64,000 nucleotides of DNA from Vicia villosa (GCF_029867415.1 NC_081185.1:42106766-42170765), one strand, 5' to 3'; numbered from the stretch's first letter, positions 10,764-22,200 are shown. Notes: a model not told the origin generated them from the sequence alone. Numbers and translations: made by a program.

Positions 10764-11422
10764 ATGGATTTCAAACCATGTCTCACCATCATCAAAGAAA
10801 AATTCGTAGGACTAGCTGAAAGAAATGAGCATTTCATGGAACTTTTGGAGACACAAGGATGGTTTAACTATATCGTTCTTCTCAGTCTTTACCAATCTGG
10901 TGAAAACCTTTTGGTTAAAAGCATATGTCAGTGATGACAACTGCAGCATCACCACCAACATTCATGGCATCCCTTTCATTGTCACTGAAGAATCCATCGC
11001 TGAAACAATTGAATATGCTCCTTCTGGTGTGGGTCTCGCTGTGTTTGATCATTGGAATGCAAATCACACTATGAGTAGAAATATCGCACGCATTTTTAAC
11101 AATTCAAAATTTCTGAATCCCTTCAGACAAGTCTTGTTTAGGTTCGTTTTGTCTAACTAAACGCCTAGAGGAAACTTTCATCAACTCCTGTATAATAGGG
11201 ATTGTTTTCTGATTCATCGACTTGAAAATGGTCGTCCACTGAATCTTCCCGCAATCATCTTCTGTCATCTAAAAGAATCTCTCATCGCCTTTGGATGTGG
11301 TCAGCGTTATTCTATCTGCTCTGCTAGAATCTGCTGAAGTTACTAAAATTATCCGTAATGCAGAGTTTCCGGATAGCAATGATATTCTTGTTGAAGAAAA
11401 CTGCGAAGCTTTCTATGCCTAA
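10764..11422 (+). pseudogene. Decayed ORF B, paralogous to ORF A
   Basis: Starting at ATG 10764, the frame holds LETQGWFNYIVLLS. A frameshift near 10890 leads into VFTNLVKTFWLKAYV and then IPFIVTEESIAETIEYAPSG, stopping at 11158-11160. Later, in another frame, LNLPAIIFCHLKESL appears near 11240. The motif order NLVK-FW followed by NLP--F-H-K-S matches ORF A, so the element carries two diverged copies of the same type of protein. At least two frameshifts make it non-functional. Family assignment is tentative, as for ORF A. Confidence 0.45.
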
Positions 11423-12057
11423 GTCTTTGTAATCTTTTTCTGTGTTATTCTTGTAATTTTAATTCAATGAAATTAGTTCTGTTTCTTTCCTATGTACTTA
11501 TGATCATGTCACTCTGATCTAATTAAATATAAGGAGAAATTGATATTCTTATCATTAAACACATGAAAAATCTCAACATATTGGGAAAAGGTATTTTTTG
11601 ATCGATCTGAAAATGATATACTCTGATCTAACAAGGAACTCAATCTCAAAACTTTTTTTCCGAGAAGTATTGGTTTTAAAAGTATGCAGGAAATTCTGAT
11701 TCTGAAAGAATATACTATAGAACTTCTAAAGAAGGGCTTATGAAAAGCCATATCTATCAATCTTCTGAAGAAACAAGTTGAAGAGAAAAATACTCGGGAA
11801 GTTATCATTTACAATTCTCTTTAAGTATTTATTTCAGGGGAGAGAATATACATCTCAGGGGGAGAAAAGTGATATTAACCTATCTAAATCCACTAAGCCT
11901 TTTGATTATGACAAAAAGGGGGAGAAGAAAATATTATTTTTATTAAACCTTTTTTATTGCTTTTGATTGCTCATATATAATTGCTTATGATTATTTATCT
12001 CAGTGGAGTTATCTAAATCAGGGGGACCTAATTTTATTTGCTTATTGTTTATCACGC
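11423..12057 (+). other. 3' untranslated part of the copia interior with polypurine tracts
   Basis: Three purine-rich words, CAGGGGGAGAAAAGTGA (11857), AAAAAGGGGGAGAAGAAAA (11914) and CAGGGGGACC (12019), are typical of the region just before the polypurine tract of SIRE-like elements. The 3' LTR should follow, but the plus-strand Ogre begins at 12058. No convincing ORF. Confidence 0.5.
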
Positions 12058-12612
12058 TGTTATACCCCAAAATTTGCCCGCATCTTTTTTAGAGAGAAGG
12101 CAACAGACTTCTGTCTAAAAATTGGAAGTTTCATATAACCTTGGATTTTATTTCATAAATATCCTGATTTTATGAATACTCAGTTTTTTTTAGAATATTT
12201 TTATACGGTATTTTGGTTCGCTGTTAAATTTATTCTTACACAAACACCAAGTACTGTTTATCACTTCACACACGCTGTTTATTTGAGATTTATTTGCAGA
12301 TAAATAGTACTGACACAATTGGTACAGAGTTAAATTTTGCAGGCGCAGAGTCCGGGGATTCAGACTGTACTGGTAACAATTAAATTATTATTAGTTTTCG
12401 TTTCCCAATAATTTTTGTACTATACTATTGTTTTCAAATCTTTTCCTTTCTTTTAAAATCTCTTTCTTTCAAATCAAATCCTAACTTTATTCCATACATC
12501 TTTCTTTTCAAACCCTACCATACACTTTCTTTCAAATCCTACTACCACTCAAATTTTCCTTTTTTGTACGGTATCACTTCATTCCCCAACGTCTCCATCC
12601 TTCTTTTCACTC

Positions 12613-12620
12613 TATAAATA
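12613..12620 (+). promoter_or_regulatory. TATA box of the plus-strand Ogre LTR
   Basis: TATAAATA in the context CACTCTATAAATATCCCTC. The minus-strand Ogre LTR has the same word at the same place relative to the small ORF (26536-26543, reverse strand). Transcripts should start about 30 bp later, so the 55-codon ORF at 12696 would be the first ORF of the mRNA. Confidence 0.65.
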
Positions 12621-12695
12621 TCCCTCATTTTTTCCATAAATTCTCACATCAAATTTCACTCATTTCCCAAATTTCTATCTTCTTCCCTGGCAAAA

Positions 12696-12863
12696 ATGGC
12701 AAAGTGGATGGATACGTTTTTTCTTATGGTCATCACTGTTTTGGTCGTGATCATGTCCTTTTTCTGTCTGCATAGTCCTAAAAAATGCGGACCTGGGATG
12801 CTTACACTCCCGTGCATCTATATGTTGTTATTTATAGCATGGTTTTTTAATCGTCATACTTAA
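12696..12863 (+). CDS. 55-aa membrane microprotein ORF inside the Ogre LTR
   Basis: The ORF starts at ATG 12696 (MAKWMDTFFLMVIT) and ends at TAA 12861-12863. It has two hydrophobic segments: residues about 8-25, then a short CLHSPKKCGPGM loop, then residues about 38-51 (LPCIYMLLFIAWFF), ending NRHT. The minus-strand Ogre LTRs encode a protein of exactly the same length with 38 of 55 identical residues and no indels. Of 39 base differences, about 21 are at third, 13 at first and 5 at second codon positions, as expected under protein-level selection. It lies about 80 bp downstream of the TATA box. No known family is recognised. It could act in the ER or plasma membrane, or be a translated leader ORF. 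Confidence 0.6.
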   Translation: MAKWMDTFFLMVITVLVVIMSFFCLHSPKKCGPGMLTLPCIYMLLFIAWFFNRHT

Positions 12864-15800
12864 AGTTTGTCGTATCTTTCGCTTTCAAATAATGTACCGT
12901 TCATTTTATTTGTCGTACTGTTCATTATATTATGTAATATTTGTACTGTCAGTATTAAATATTGTATTGTCTGTCGTACCGTCGTTTAATTATCAAGATA
13001 GTATTATGTGTGTTTATTGCTAGTTAAATATTTATTTTTTCTATGCATTAAATATTTTTCAAGATTATTATCGGTAATTTCGTTCGCGTACGTTATATTT
13101 TAATTATTTATTATGTTTGTGTTTTTCTAACAACTCAGGTAAATAAATTTTCACCATTAACACACCAAAAAACAAAAAGAAAAAATTAACTTTAACTGCT
13201 AAGTTTTCACTTTAACTGTTACGTTAATGACCGGACAGCCAGTTAACAGGCAAACCCGCTGACAGCACGATTCTCCGTGTTTTGTATCATCATTCAAATC
13301 AATCTTTCACATTTCAAAATTCCAAGATTTTTGTTCTAGAAGTCTTCTGATAATCACATTATCAACAGAGACTCAACACTGCACAAAAATCAGGTACGCT
13401 TAACTGACTCCTACACAAACAGTCCCTAATTAGGGTTTTTGTTTTTTTCAGGAGAACGAGTTTTTTGAAACCTCAAATGGATTTAAAGGATCTCCATATG
13501 TCTCAAAGTACCACATACAATTTTTCAAGCTTCGATTCGCTCGGACGCACAGTCAACAACTCAAACAGTCAACAGACAGTCAAAAATGAAATTTTTTGTC
13601 AACATCCATATTTTGTCAAAAGATTCATCATTTGATCAATGGTTGATCATAATTCATCAAGAAAAGTTCATAAATCAACAAAACCCTAAGTTTCAAAATT
13701 AGGGTTTTCTCCTAAAAAGTCAACTGAACTTTGACTGGCCATAACTCTCTCCTTGTTCATCCAGAAAATTCCAACCAAAGCTTATTTTGAAGGAAATTCA
13801 ATTATATTTCAAATGAAATTTGTCCCATGGTCATTGGATTTACCATTTGGAAAATATGAGCCAAGACATTACAGGTCATTTTCAAAGTCAACAAAAAGTG
13901 GTTTTTTGTCAAAGCCCATAACATCAAGATTACTTCTCCAAATGCAAAAAAGTTTCCAAAGTAGCTTGTAGAGGACATCTTGAGGTTTCTAAAAAGTACA
14001 AGAACTCCTTCATATGATCAAAATTGAGGGAGATATGCCTTGTTGAAGTTGGCTATTTTTTGGGAAAATGCATGAAACTAGCATTGATCGAAATAGTTTT
14101 TTTTCCAAAAGAGGCCAAGCATTCATGATCCAAACATGTTTATAATGATGTTAAAGGGCTCCCATGACCAACATTAGGCCCATGACATTTTTGTTTCTTT
14201 TTTAATTTAATTTTATTACATTTAAAATTAAATTAAAAAAGAAATGGTACAAGACAATTATCCAAAGCTTTTGTCCTTAGCTTGAGTCACCAGGATGGCT
14301 TAACTTCTGCAACATAGAGATGTACAGCAGGCCTAGAGCAAGAGGGTGAAGAAAAATGAAGCCATGGCCAAAGAATTCAAAGCTTTTTATATTAAAAAAT
14401 TCAAAAGTTCAAAAGCAATCAATAATTGTTAACTTAAGTTTGCAGCACTCTTGTTGCTCATAAATAGCTTAGCATACTTCATTAAGGATAGGGAGACAAA
14501 TTCAGAATCAAACACATGCTTATATCACTCTTGTAGAAACTTAAAATTTTCAAAAAAATTCAAATTTTGACTTTTTAGTTTAAGCTAATTTCCAGTCCAA
14601 ATAATTATCTAAACACGATCATCAAACATCCTTGAACCTATCCCAATCATTTACAGCAAGCAAATCACTCAGAACCAAGCACCATAGCTCACGCTTTGTC
14701 CAAACATAAACTAACTCGAATTCAATCATACACTCATGTAATTGTATATTTGTGTTTGGTTAGATGTTCTGATCGTTTCTGGAACTTTAATTTGATTTTA
14801 ATGGAGGTTTGAAGCATATGCCATTTTAGGGTTTATGAAGCTCGAAATGGGACTTTTTGTTTAAGGCAAAATCTGACCAAACTAAGGCCATGGTTGTGAT
14901 TAGTGGATCATTTGCAGTCGATCCATGGTTTCATGTCTTATTTATATAGCTTGTCTTGTGATTTTTAATTTGCAGGAGCTTTAGTGACGGAAAAAACCGT
15001 TGGTAAAGCCTTTACCTATGGTTGCAGGAATTTGAAATGAAGAAGATGAAGACGTGGCGTCCTCTGGTTGGCTGGTTTGCGCGCGCGTGTGTTTTAAGTT
15101 TCAGACCAATCATATGCTTTGCGTTCCACCATCATGTTATGCGCCACATAATCTCAGCCTTCAGATCCATCTGCCAGCTCATCCAACGTGCCTAAACATG
15201 CATCCATATCATAGACCCTACTATCAGCCACACCAGATCATATATTTAATACATTTTCTATTTTATTTGATTTTCTTTGTAAAATTAATTTAAAATAGTT
15301 TTATAAATCAAAAAATTATATTAAAAATATTTTTAGAGTGATAAAATAATATATTTTTTTTTGACATAAAAATATGTTATTTTTCTTCATAATTAAAATA
15401 TTTTGTTTAATTAATTAGAATATATATATTGATCTTTTAATTAATTTTTAACCTATAAAAAAAATCAGAAAAAATATTTTATTTTTATTAAAATAAGTTT
15501 ATATATTATAAACTAATTTTGTACATATTTAGAATATTTTTCTCTTTAAGTTAAATTTATGTGTATAATTATATGTTAATTAGCTTAATAATCTCCAAAA
15601 CAATTCCAAAAAATCAAACAAAAAATTAATTTAATCTAAAATTAATTAACAAACAACTTGGACATATTTTAGACTTAATTTTTTAGGTTTAAATTTTATT
15701 TCTAATTCCTAATCTTTTAATTAAATTAATTATGCATTAATTTTAATTAAAATCAACCATCCAAAAATCCAAAAATATTTTCCCTTTATCTTATTGCAAT

Positions 15801-16460
15801 TTAAATTCATAGATAAGTGTATAGGTAGTCAAAATCATGTAAATAGCGTAGTTTACATTTCTCGCACAATCGATGTAATAGCGTAGATTTACTTTCCGCA
15901 CTTTACATTCCCGCACTTTAATTTCTGTACATATAAAACTACGTGTATGGCAAGAATAATAACTGAAGCGCTAGATCACTAATTTCAAAGACAAAAAATA
16001 TCTGAAACAAAACACAATCACACTTGCACCTCTTAGGGTAATCCCTCTGTTACTCTTTTCAAAATCAATTCTACTGTTTCAAAGGCGATTCAAATAATTT
16101 CTTTCTGTATCCAGTCAAAGAAAATTTTCTAAAAGAAATAAGAAAAGGACCTTACGAACTTAGGGCAGATCTCCTAATTGCTTGCTCAATCAAAACAACA
16201 AATGTTTCACATATCACTGTTTTTCCAAAACAAAAACTTTCAAAAAGACAATACTTTGTATATATACGAACAAGGATCATTACGAAGTTAAAAATCTTTT
16301 TTTCAAACCATCAAAACATTTTTCGAAAGATAAAACACTTTGTATACATCCGCACAAGGATCATTACAACGTTAATTCTTTACAAAAGTATTTAAAACCA
16401 CATACAAGCATTTCAAAGCAAGACAAATGATTCAAACAAGTGAGCTAAGCAATTAAGAGC

Positions 16461-16509
16461 CCATGGATAACCATGGATACAAAGGGGTGCTAACACCTTC
16501 CCTTTGTAT
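16461..16509 (+). promoter_or_regulatory. Two-hairpin module in the plus-strand Ogre LTR
   Basis: Hairpin 1 is CCATGG-ATAA-CCATGG (16461-16476). Hairpin 2 is stem ATACAAAGGG (16477-16486), 13-nt loop, stem CCCTTTGTAT (16500-16509), all ten pairs canonical. It lies about 170 nt upstream of the primer-binding site, within the transcribed part of the LTR. The stem sequence differs from that in the solo LTRs but the pairing is kept. Confidence 0.7.
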
Positions 16510-16595
16510 AACCTACCCCCGAACCCAAAATCTCTTTAAGGTCTTTTTCTTTTTCTTTTATAAACCTTTCCTTAATTGGATAAAATAAAAGTCGG

Positions 16596-16605
16596 TGGCG
16601 ACTCT
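16596..16605 (+). promoter_or_regulatory. Primer-site-like word in U5
   Basis: TGGCGACTCT is identical to the first ten bases of the primer-binding site at 16678 and lies 82 bp upstream of it, inside the LTR. The minus-strand Ogre has the same word extended to 11 bases. It could be a second contact for the primer tRNA. Confidence 0.5.
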
Positions 16606-16677
16606 CCGATTTTCTCAACTAAAAAATAAAAGAAGAGTCAGCTCGTATCCCACGAAAAAAACCGAGGACGACAGAAC

Positions 16678-16694
16678 TGGCGACTCTGCTGGGG
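16678..16694 (+). other. Primer-binding site of the plus-strand Ogre
   Basis: TGGCGACTCTGCTGGGG starts four bases after the LTR end. The same 17 bases occur at the equivalent place in the minus-strand element. Ogre elements are reported to use tRNA-Arg; I could not check the tRNA match here. Confidence 0.75.
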
Positions 16695-17370
16695 ATTTCA
16701 AAAAAACAAATGTTTTCAAAAGGGGTTACCTTAGAGTTTAGATCACTTCGATGTTTTCAATTGCTTGTCTTGTTTGCTCTATTTTTCAAAGGTTTGTTTG
16801 GGTATTGGATTTACTTGTGTGAAAGATTCTAACCCGAATCTTGAGATACCTTAAATATGTGACAATAGACCAAGGAAACTGTACGGCATGTACCGATACG
16901 GTTGATCTGGTAGTCACCGTTAGTGCGACACTTTGGTCTGTACTGATATCCCTTGAAAACGATCAAGGAGTATGTTAGGCTTCCGAAATGTCATTAAGCA
17001 CTAATTTGTCTTAGAACCTTTAGTTGAACTTGACTTGTGGCCTATTAAGTGACTGGCTTTGAAATTGATCAAAGTTGGTTATCCTCGAGGAATATTTTGA
17101 TCAGCCGTCCGAGTGCCATATTGAGATGTTGTCTCCAAGGATCATAGAACCCGAATACCATTTTAAGACAGGTTTAAACCAACTCAACTTCAGTGGGGAG
17201 GGTATCACCTATGAACCTCATGCAAGCCTTTAAACCTAAGGCTATTGTTTGATTTGTTTCTGTTTTCCACATGTTTGACATCATGACATCATAAGCATTA
17301 TAAACATATCATTTTCTCACTAATCATTTCAAGGATCGAAGAGTTTACCTTTGTTCTGTTGTTGCAGGTA
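16695..17370 (+). other. 5' untranslated region of the plus-strand Ogre
   Basis: Non-coding leader between the primer-binding site and ORF1, alignable with 33910-34559 of the minus-strand element. It ends in TTGTTGCAGGTA just before the ORF1 ATG, which resembles a splice acceptor. No tandem repeats. Confidence 0.6.
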
Positions 17371-18714
17371 ATGGCTCCCGCTACCAGAGATTACATCCGA
17401 ATCAACATCTCAACAGTACTATCTGAACTTAAGGACTTAATATCATAATTTCCCAGAAATGCTCAATTCACCGAGAGGCACGGTCACCTACTCCATTTGG
17501 TTACTTCAAAATTTGAAGAAGACATGATGCGAGTCCTGTTCCAATTCTTTGATCCCGAACATCATTGTTTTACATTTCCTGATTACCAGCTAGTACCCAC
17601 TTTGGAAGATTTCTCTGAACTGATTGGGTTGCCTATTCGAGATCAATTACCCTTCACTGGTTTAGAAAGGATTCCAAAGCCCGAAATCATTGTTGCTGCC
17701 TTACATTTACGAAAGTCAGAAATCGAGTCCAATTGGGAAACAAAGAGTGGAGTCAAGGGTTTGCTTGCTAAGTTCTTAATGGGAAAGGCTCGATCACTAT
17801 TAAAAGATAGGAGTTACAAAGCTTTTGAAGAAGTTGCGGCTCTTTTGATTTATGGGTTGGTTTTATTCCCTAATCTCGACCAATTCATAAGTGTGCACGT
17901 TATCAACATTTTCTTAACCCGCAATCCGGTACCTACTTTACTGGGAGACATTCTACATTCTTTACACACTCGTACCACAAAAAAGCGAGGAACTCTTATG
18001 TGTTGTGTACCACTACTGGCTAGATGGTTTACATTACACCTTCCCCGATCAGTATTGAGAAACGAGCAAAGGATGCAATGGTCTTGCAGGATTATGTCTT
18101 TATCTCATTCAGATATCCGGTGGAACAACTTCTTTCAAAAATACATCACTCTCATTGACCATTGTGGGGAGTACCCTAATGTGCCACTCCTTGGCATTAG
18201 GGGAGGTATCACTTACAACCCCTCTTTAGCTTTGCGCCAATTCGGATATGCACGAAGAAATGGTCCTCATGACATGATTATCCATGGCATTGTGTTCGAC
18301 TACGAAGATGATTCCCAAAGATATCGACGAAGGTTTATACATGCTTGGGGCAGTGTCTACAAAGTAGAAAGCAAGACTTTAGGACAATGGAGTTCTATTC
18401 CCATGGAACCTTACCTCAAGTAGGTGCGTGCTCGTGCTCAGAAGTTCATGATGCCATATCCCGCTATCCTACCTGTGACTATTGAGCCAGAAGTCGAAGG
18501 GGACGAACCTCGAGTTATTTTACATCCGAACATGCCAACTGACCTGGAAGAGCTGCAGAAATCTTGGGTACAACTAAAAGGAGAAAGAGACACCTTCAAA
18601 GCACATTGTCAAGACTATGAAAGGAAAGTGTTGGAGCTCACCAGACAACTCCATGAAGAGCAGCAGATCAACACCTTCCTGGGTTTAAAGAGAAAGCGTC
18701 CATGGGAGGCTTGA
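17371..18714 (+). pseudogene. Ogre ORF1 (extra ORF upstream of gag)
   Basis: The frame of 447 codons starts at ATG 17371 (MAPATRDYIRINISTV) and ends at TGA 18712-18714. It is interrupted by two in-frame stops: TAA after residue 25 or so, where the minus-strand copy has GAA, and TAG at 18421-18423, where the minus-strand copy has TGG. Landmarks are RVLFQFFDPEHHCFTFPDYQ, RRRFIHAWGSVYKVES and a C-terminal coiled-coil-like segment (DLEELQKSWVQLKGERD to RQLHEEQQIN). This type of ORF is known only from Ogre/Tat-type elements and host-annotated copies (DUF7745-like); its function is unknown. The two copies in the window confirm the reading frame. Confidence 0.85.
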
Positions 18715-18958
18715 AGGATCCTTTATTTTCTTTATTTGTGCTTTATCTTGTAAGCCCGAAAGAGGCAAAGAAAAAAAAGAAGAAAAGAAAAAAGAAATAA
18801 ATTGTTTGACTAATAAATGTTTGTCTCTCTTTTGTTTAAACAAATTTAAATTCTAAGATCCTTGAAAAAATTGCATATACATCTCATTCATAAACATTGC
18901 ATAACAGGTTCACATAACAGGTTTCTCATCTCCTTGCTGTTTATTTCCGTTAGAAGGG
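18715..18958 (+). other. Spacer between ORF1 and gag
   Basis: It holds an A/G-rich run (18765-18800) and ends in a pyrimidine-rich stretch with CCGTTAG before the gag ATG. The minus-strand copy has a similar spacer expanded by ATGTATG-type repeats. No ORF. Confidence 0.6.
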
Positions 18959-19215
18959 ATGGATTCCGAAGCAAGCATCAAGAATCTCGAGGCACAGAAC
19001 GCCCAAGTTCAGATAGCAATTCTGGAGCTAGCAAAGGGGCAACAGGAACTGAAAGCCCTGATGACCAAGAAGAAAAAGAAGCCCATGGGATCTGTAGGTT
19101 TAAGCCACCTCGTGAGGAAAGTCAGAGTCCCAGCCAGGATGCCCAGAAAAGCGCCAATCCCTGAAGTAGTCGGTGAAGGTGATCAAGAAGACAACCACAG
19201 TAACCAAGGTTCTGC

Positions 19216-19253
<38 letters not shown>

Positions 19254-22200
19254 ATGAAGAAGATTATCACTCCGAAGACGAACAGGGTGATAGCAAATAC
19301 CAGCAGTTGGAAGAACGCATGAAAGCTATGGAGATACAGAAAATACCTGGTTTAGACTTCAATGATCTTGGACTCGTGTCAGATATTGTTATCCCTCCAA
19401 AGTTCAAAGTTCCTGTCTTTGCAAAGTATGATGGAGTCTCTTGCCCAAAGCTGCATCTAAGATCCTATGTGAGGAAGATACTACCTCATACGGCAAATAA
19501 CAAATTGTGGATTCATTTCTTCCAAGAAAGTCTGTCGGGTACTCAACTCGAGTGGTACTATCAATTGGAAAGTGCAAAAGTTCCCACCAGGGAAGATTTG
19601 GCTGCTGCCTTCTACAAATAGTATTAATACAACGCTGACCTTGCACCAACCCGTACTCAACTACGAGGCATGACTATGGCACCAAAAGAAAGTTTCAAAG
19701 AGTATGCACAAAAATGGAGAGATCTAGCTGGAAGGGTTCAACCACCCTTATCTGATCGCGAGCTGGTCGACATGTTCATGGGCACTTTAACTGGCCCTTT
19801 CTACAGTCATCTGCTGGGAAGATCATCGTTAGGTTTCACTGACCTGATATTAATTGGAGAGCGTGTCAAAAGCGGTATTCAAAGTGGAAAAATTCAAGTA
19901 GGATCCTCCTCTGGTACTACAAGGAGGCCCATCAGTGGGAGAAATGAAGTCAATACAGTGCACAGTCAGAAAAGTCGCAAAAGTGAGCATCACCAATCTG
20001 TAGGGGCTGTTCTGATCTCTGCATCTGCACCTCAAAAAGATCAACCGCCGAAGTATACGCGTCGACCAGATGCACCGAGAAGAAACTTCACCAGAATCAA
20101 TATGCCAATCTCTCAAGCATTGAAACACTTGTTAAAAGCAAATATGATTACATTGAAAGATCCTCCGAAGAATGTCAACACTTCCTCTCCTAGTTATCGC
20201 CCCGACGCAACATGTGCATACCATTCCAACTGTCCAGGACATGACGCAGATCACTGTTGGGCCCTGAAAAATAAAATCCAAGACATGATAGATGCTGGGG
20301 AAATTGAATTCGATCCTCCAGAGACTCCAAATGTTATCACTGCGCCTATGCCAAAACACGACAAGACCGTTAATGCTATCATGGACACTGTTTATATCTA
20401 TGATGTGAGAGAGCTGTCAACTCCGCTCCTTGAAGTCAAAAGAAAGCTAATACAAGTTGGTTTATTTCCAGGATGTGACCCTGATTGCTTTTATTGTGCA
20501 CACCTACCCAATGGTTGTGAGAATCTGAAAAGAGGAATTCAAAAGTGGATGGATCGTCGTATCATTATGTTTGAGAAACTTCCTTCTATAGACAATTTGT
20601 GCGAAGTTTTTTCAAATGGGATGAAGATAGAGGACGTCTCAGTGGTTTCTAACATGCCATTAAAAATCCCTACCAAGGTTCCCTTCAAGATTTCTGCTGC
20701 ACCCAGAGTAGCATCTGTAATCATCACCAATCCGGCTCCATTTCCATATTCCTCAGACAAAGCTGTCCCGTGGAGTTATGACGCTAGTGTTTATGTCCAT
20801 GGAGTTAAACAAGACACCTTGACTGAAGAGGCCGTGAATTTTACTAATCCAGCTGTTGATAATATTGTGGGGACTAGTAAGATTACAAGAAGTGGAAGGA
20901 TCTTTTCACCAGAAATTTCTCCAAATGTTGCTACTAATCCAGTCCAGGTTCTAGTTCCTAATCAAAATATCAACGCTCGAGGCAAAGAGCCACTAGTTGA
21001 ACCAGTTCAAGTACCTATTGAAGTCACTGTTAAAGATCCGTCAAGGCAAAAAATGGAGGAAATATTGAAAATCATCTGCAAAAGTGATTACAATATTGTT
21101 GAACAACTGGGGCACACTGCTTCAAAGATTTCAATGCTGTCTCTGCTAAAGTATTCAGAAGCTCATGCCAAGGCCCTGATGAAGTTCTTGAAAGCTGCAC
21201 ATGTACCACAGGAGATTTCAGTCGACCAATTTGAAAATTGTGTTGCCAATCTAACAGTGGATAACGGTCTCGGTTTCTCTGACGCTGATTTAACCCCTGC
21301 TGGGAAAAATCACAATAAAGCCCTGCACATCTCTATTGAATGTAGCGGCCCCACTTTATCTCATGTGCTGGTAGACAATGGTTCCTCGTTAAATGTGTTA
21401 CCAAAAGTAGTACTGGAGAAACTTGACTTCGAAGGAGTTGTGTTACAACCAAGCGAGTTTGTGGTAAGAGCCTTCGACGGATCAACAAGAACAGTATACG
21501 GAGAAGTTAAGCTCCCAATCAGAGTGGGCTCTCAGATCTTTGATTCTACCTTTTATGTGATGGAAATTCATCCAGCATACTCCTGTTTACTAGGACGCCC
21601 TTGGATACATGGGGCAAGCGCTGTAACTTCTACCCTACATCAGATGTTAAAATATCTGGTAAAAGGCAAGGTCGTCACAGTTTATGGCAAAGAAGAATAT
21701 GTGGTTAGCCACTTGAGTAACTCCAAGTATGTTGAGATGGATGGCGAATTCATCGAAACTCCCTGCCAATCTTTTGAGGTGGTCCCTCCAGCTATCTCTA
21801 CTGCCAAACATAGTTCTGCTACTCCTGCTACAAGAATAACTCCAACTATGGCTTCTCTCAAAGATGCTAAAGCAGTGATCGAAGACGGTAGTTGCACAGT
21901 ATGGGGACAACTCCTTGACGTACCTTACAAGTTCGATAAGCTAGGTCTGGGCTATGCTAATGGAACTCCGAAGAATGATCAAAGTCCTCGTTCTGGAGGA
22001 TTAATGTCACATTTCATCAGCCAAGGAGTAAATGCTATTGAAGACGACAAAGTTCCACCCGTTTCCAAGGAGGTTTGGGATACTTTGGGAGAACCAAGCG
22101 GCAAGTACGACTTTCTAGTGAAGTACACTGCTCCTCAGAGTTCTTTTATTGCCATTGAAGACATTGTCCCAACTGGATGGGATGATCAGTTCGAAGATTA

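Larger units (their letters stand above)
12058..16673 (+). repeat. 5' LTR of the plus-strand Ogre (4616 bp)
   Basis: It begins TGTTATACCCCAAAATTTGC and ends GACGACA, four bases before the primer-binding site. It holds a TATA box (12613), a 55-codon ORF (12696), a long AT-rich middle (15290-15800), the two-hairpin module (16461) and a primer-site-like word (16596). It is related to, but clearly diverged from, the LTRs of the minus-strand Ogre. The other ORFs in it are not conserved between the two and are ignored. Confidence 0.85.

Noticed and set aside
19404..21910. Antisense ORFs of 70-90 codons opposite gag-protease
   Set aside because: They lie opposite a well supported reading frame, have no conserved motif and are not kept in the sister copy.
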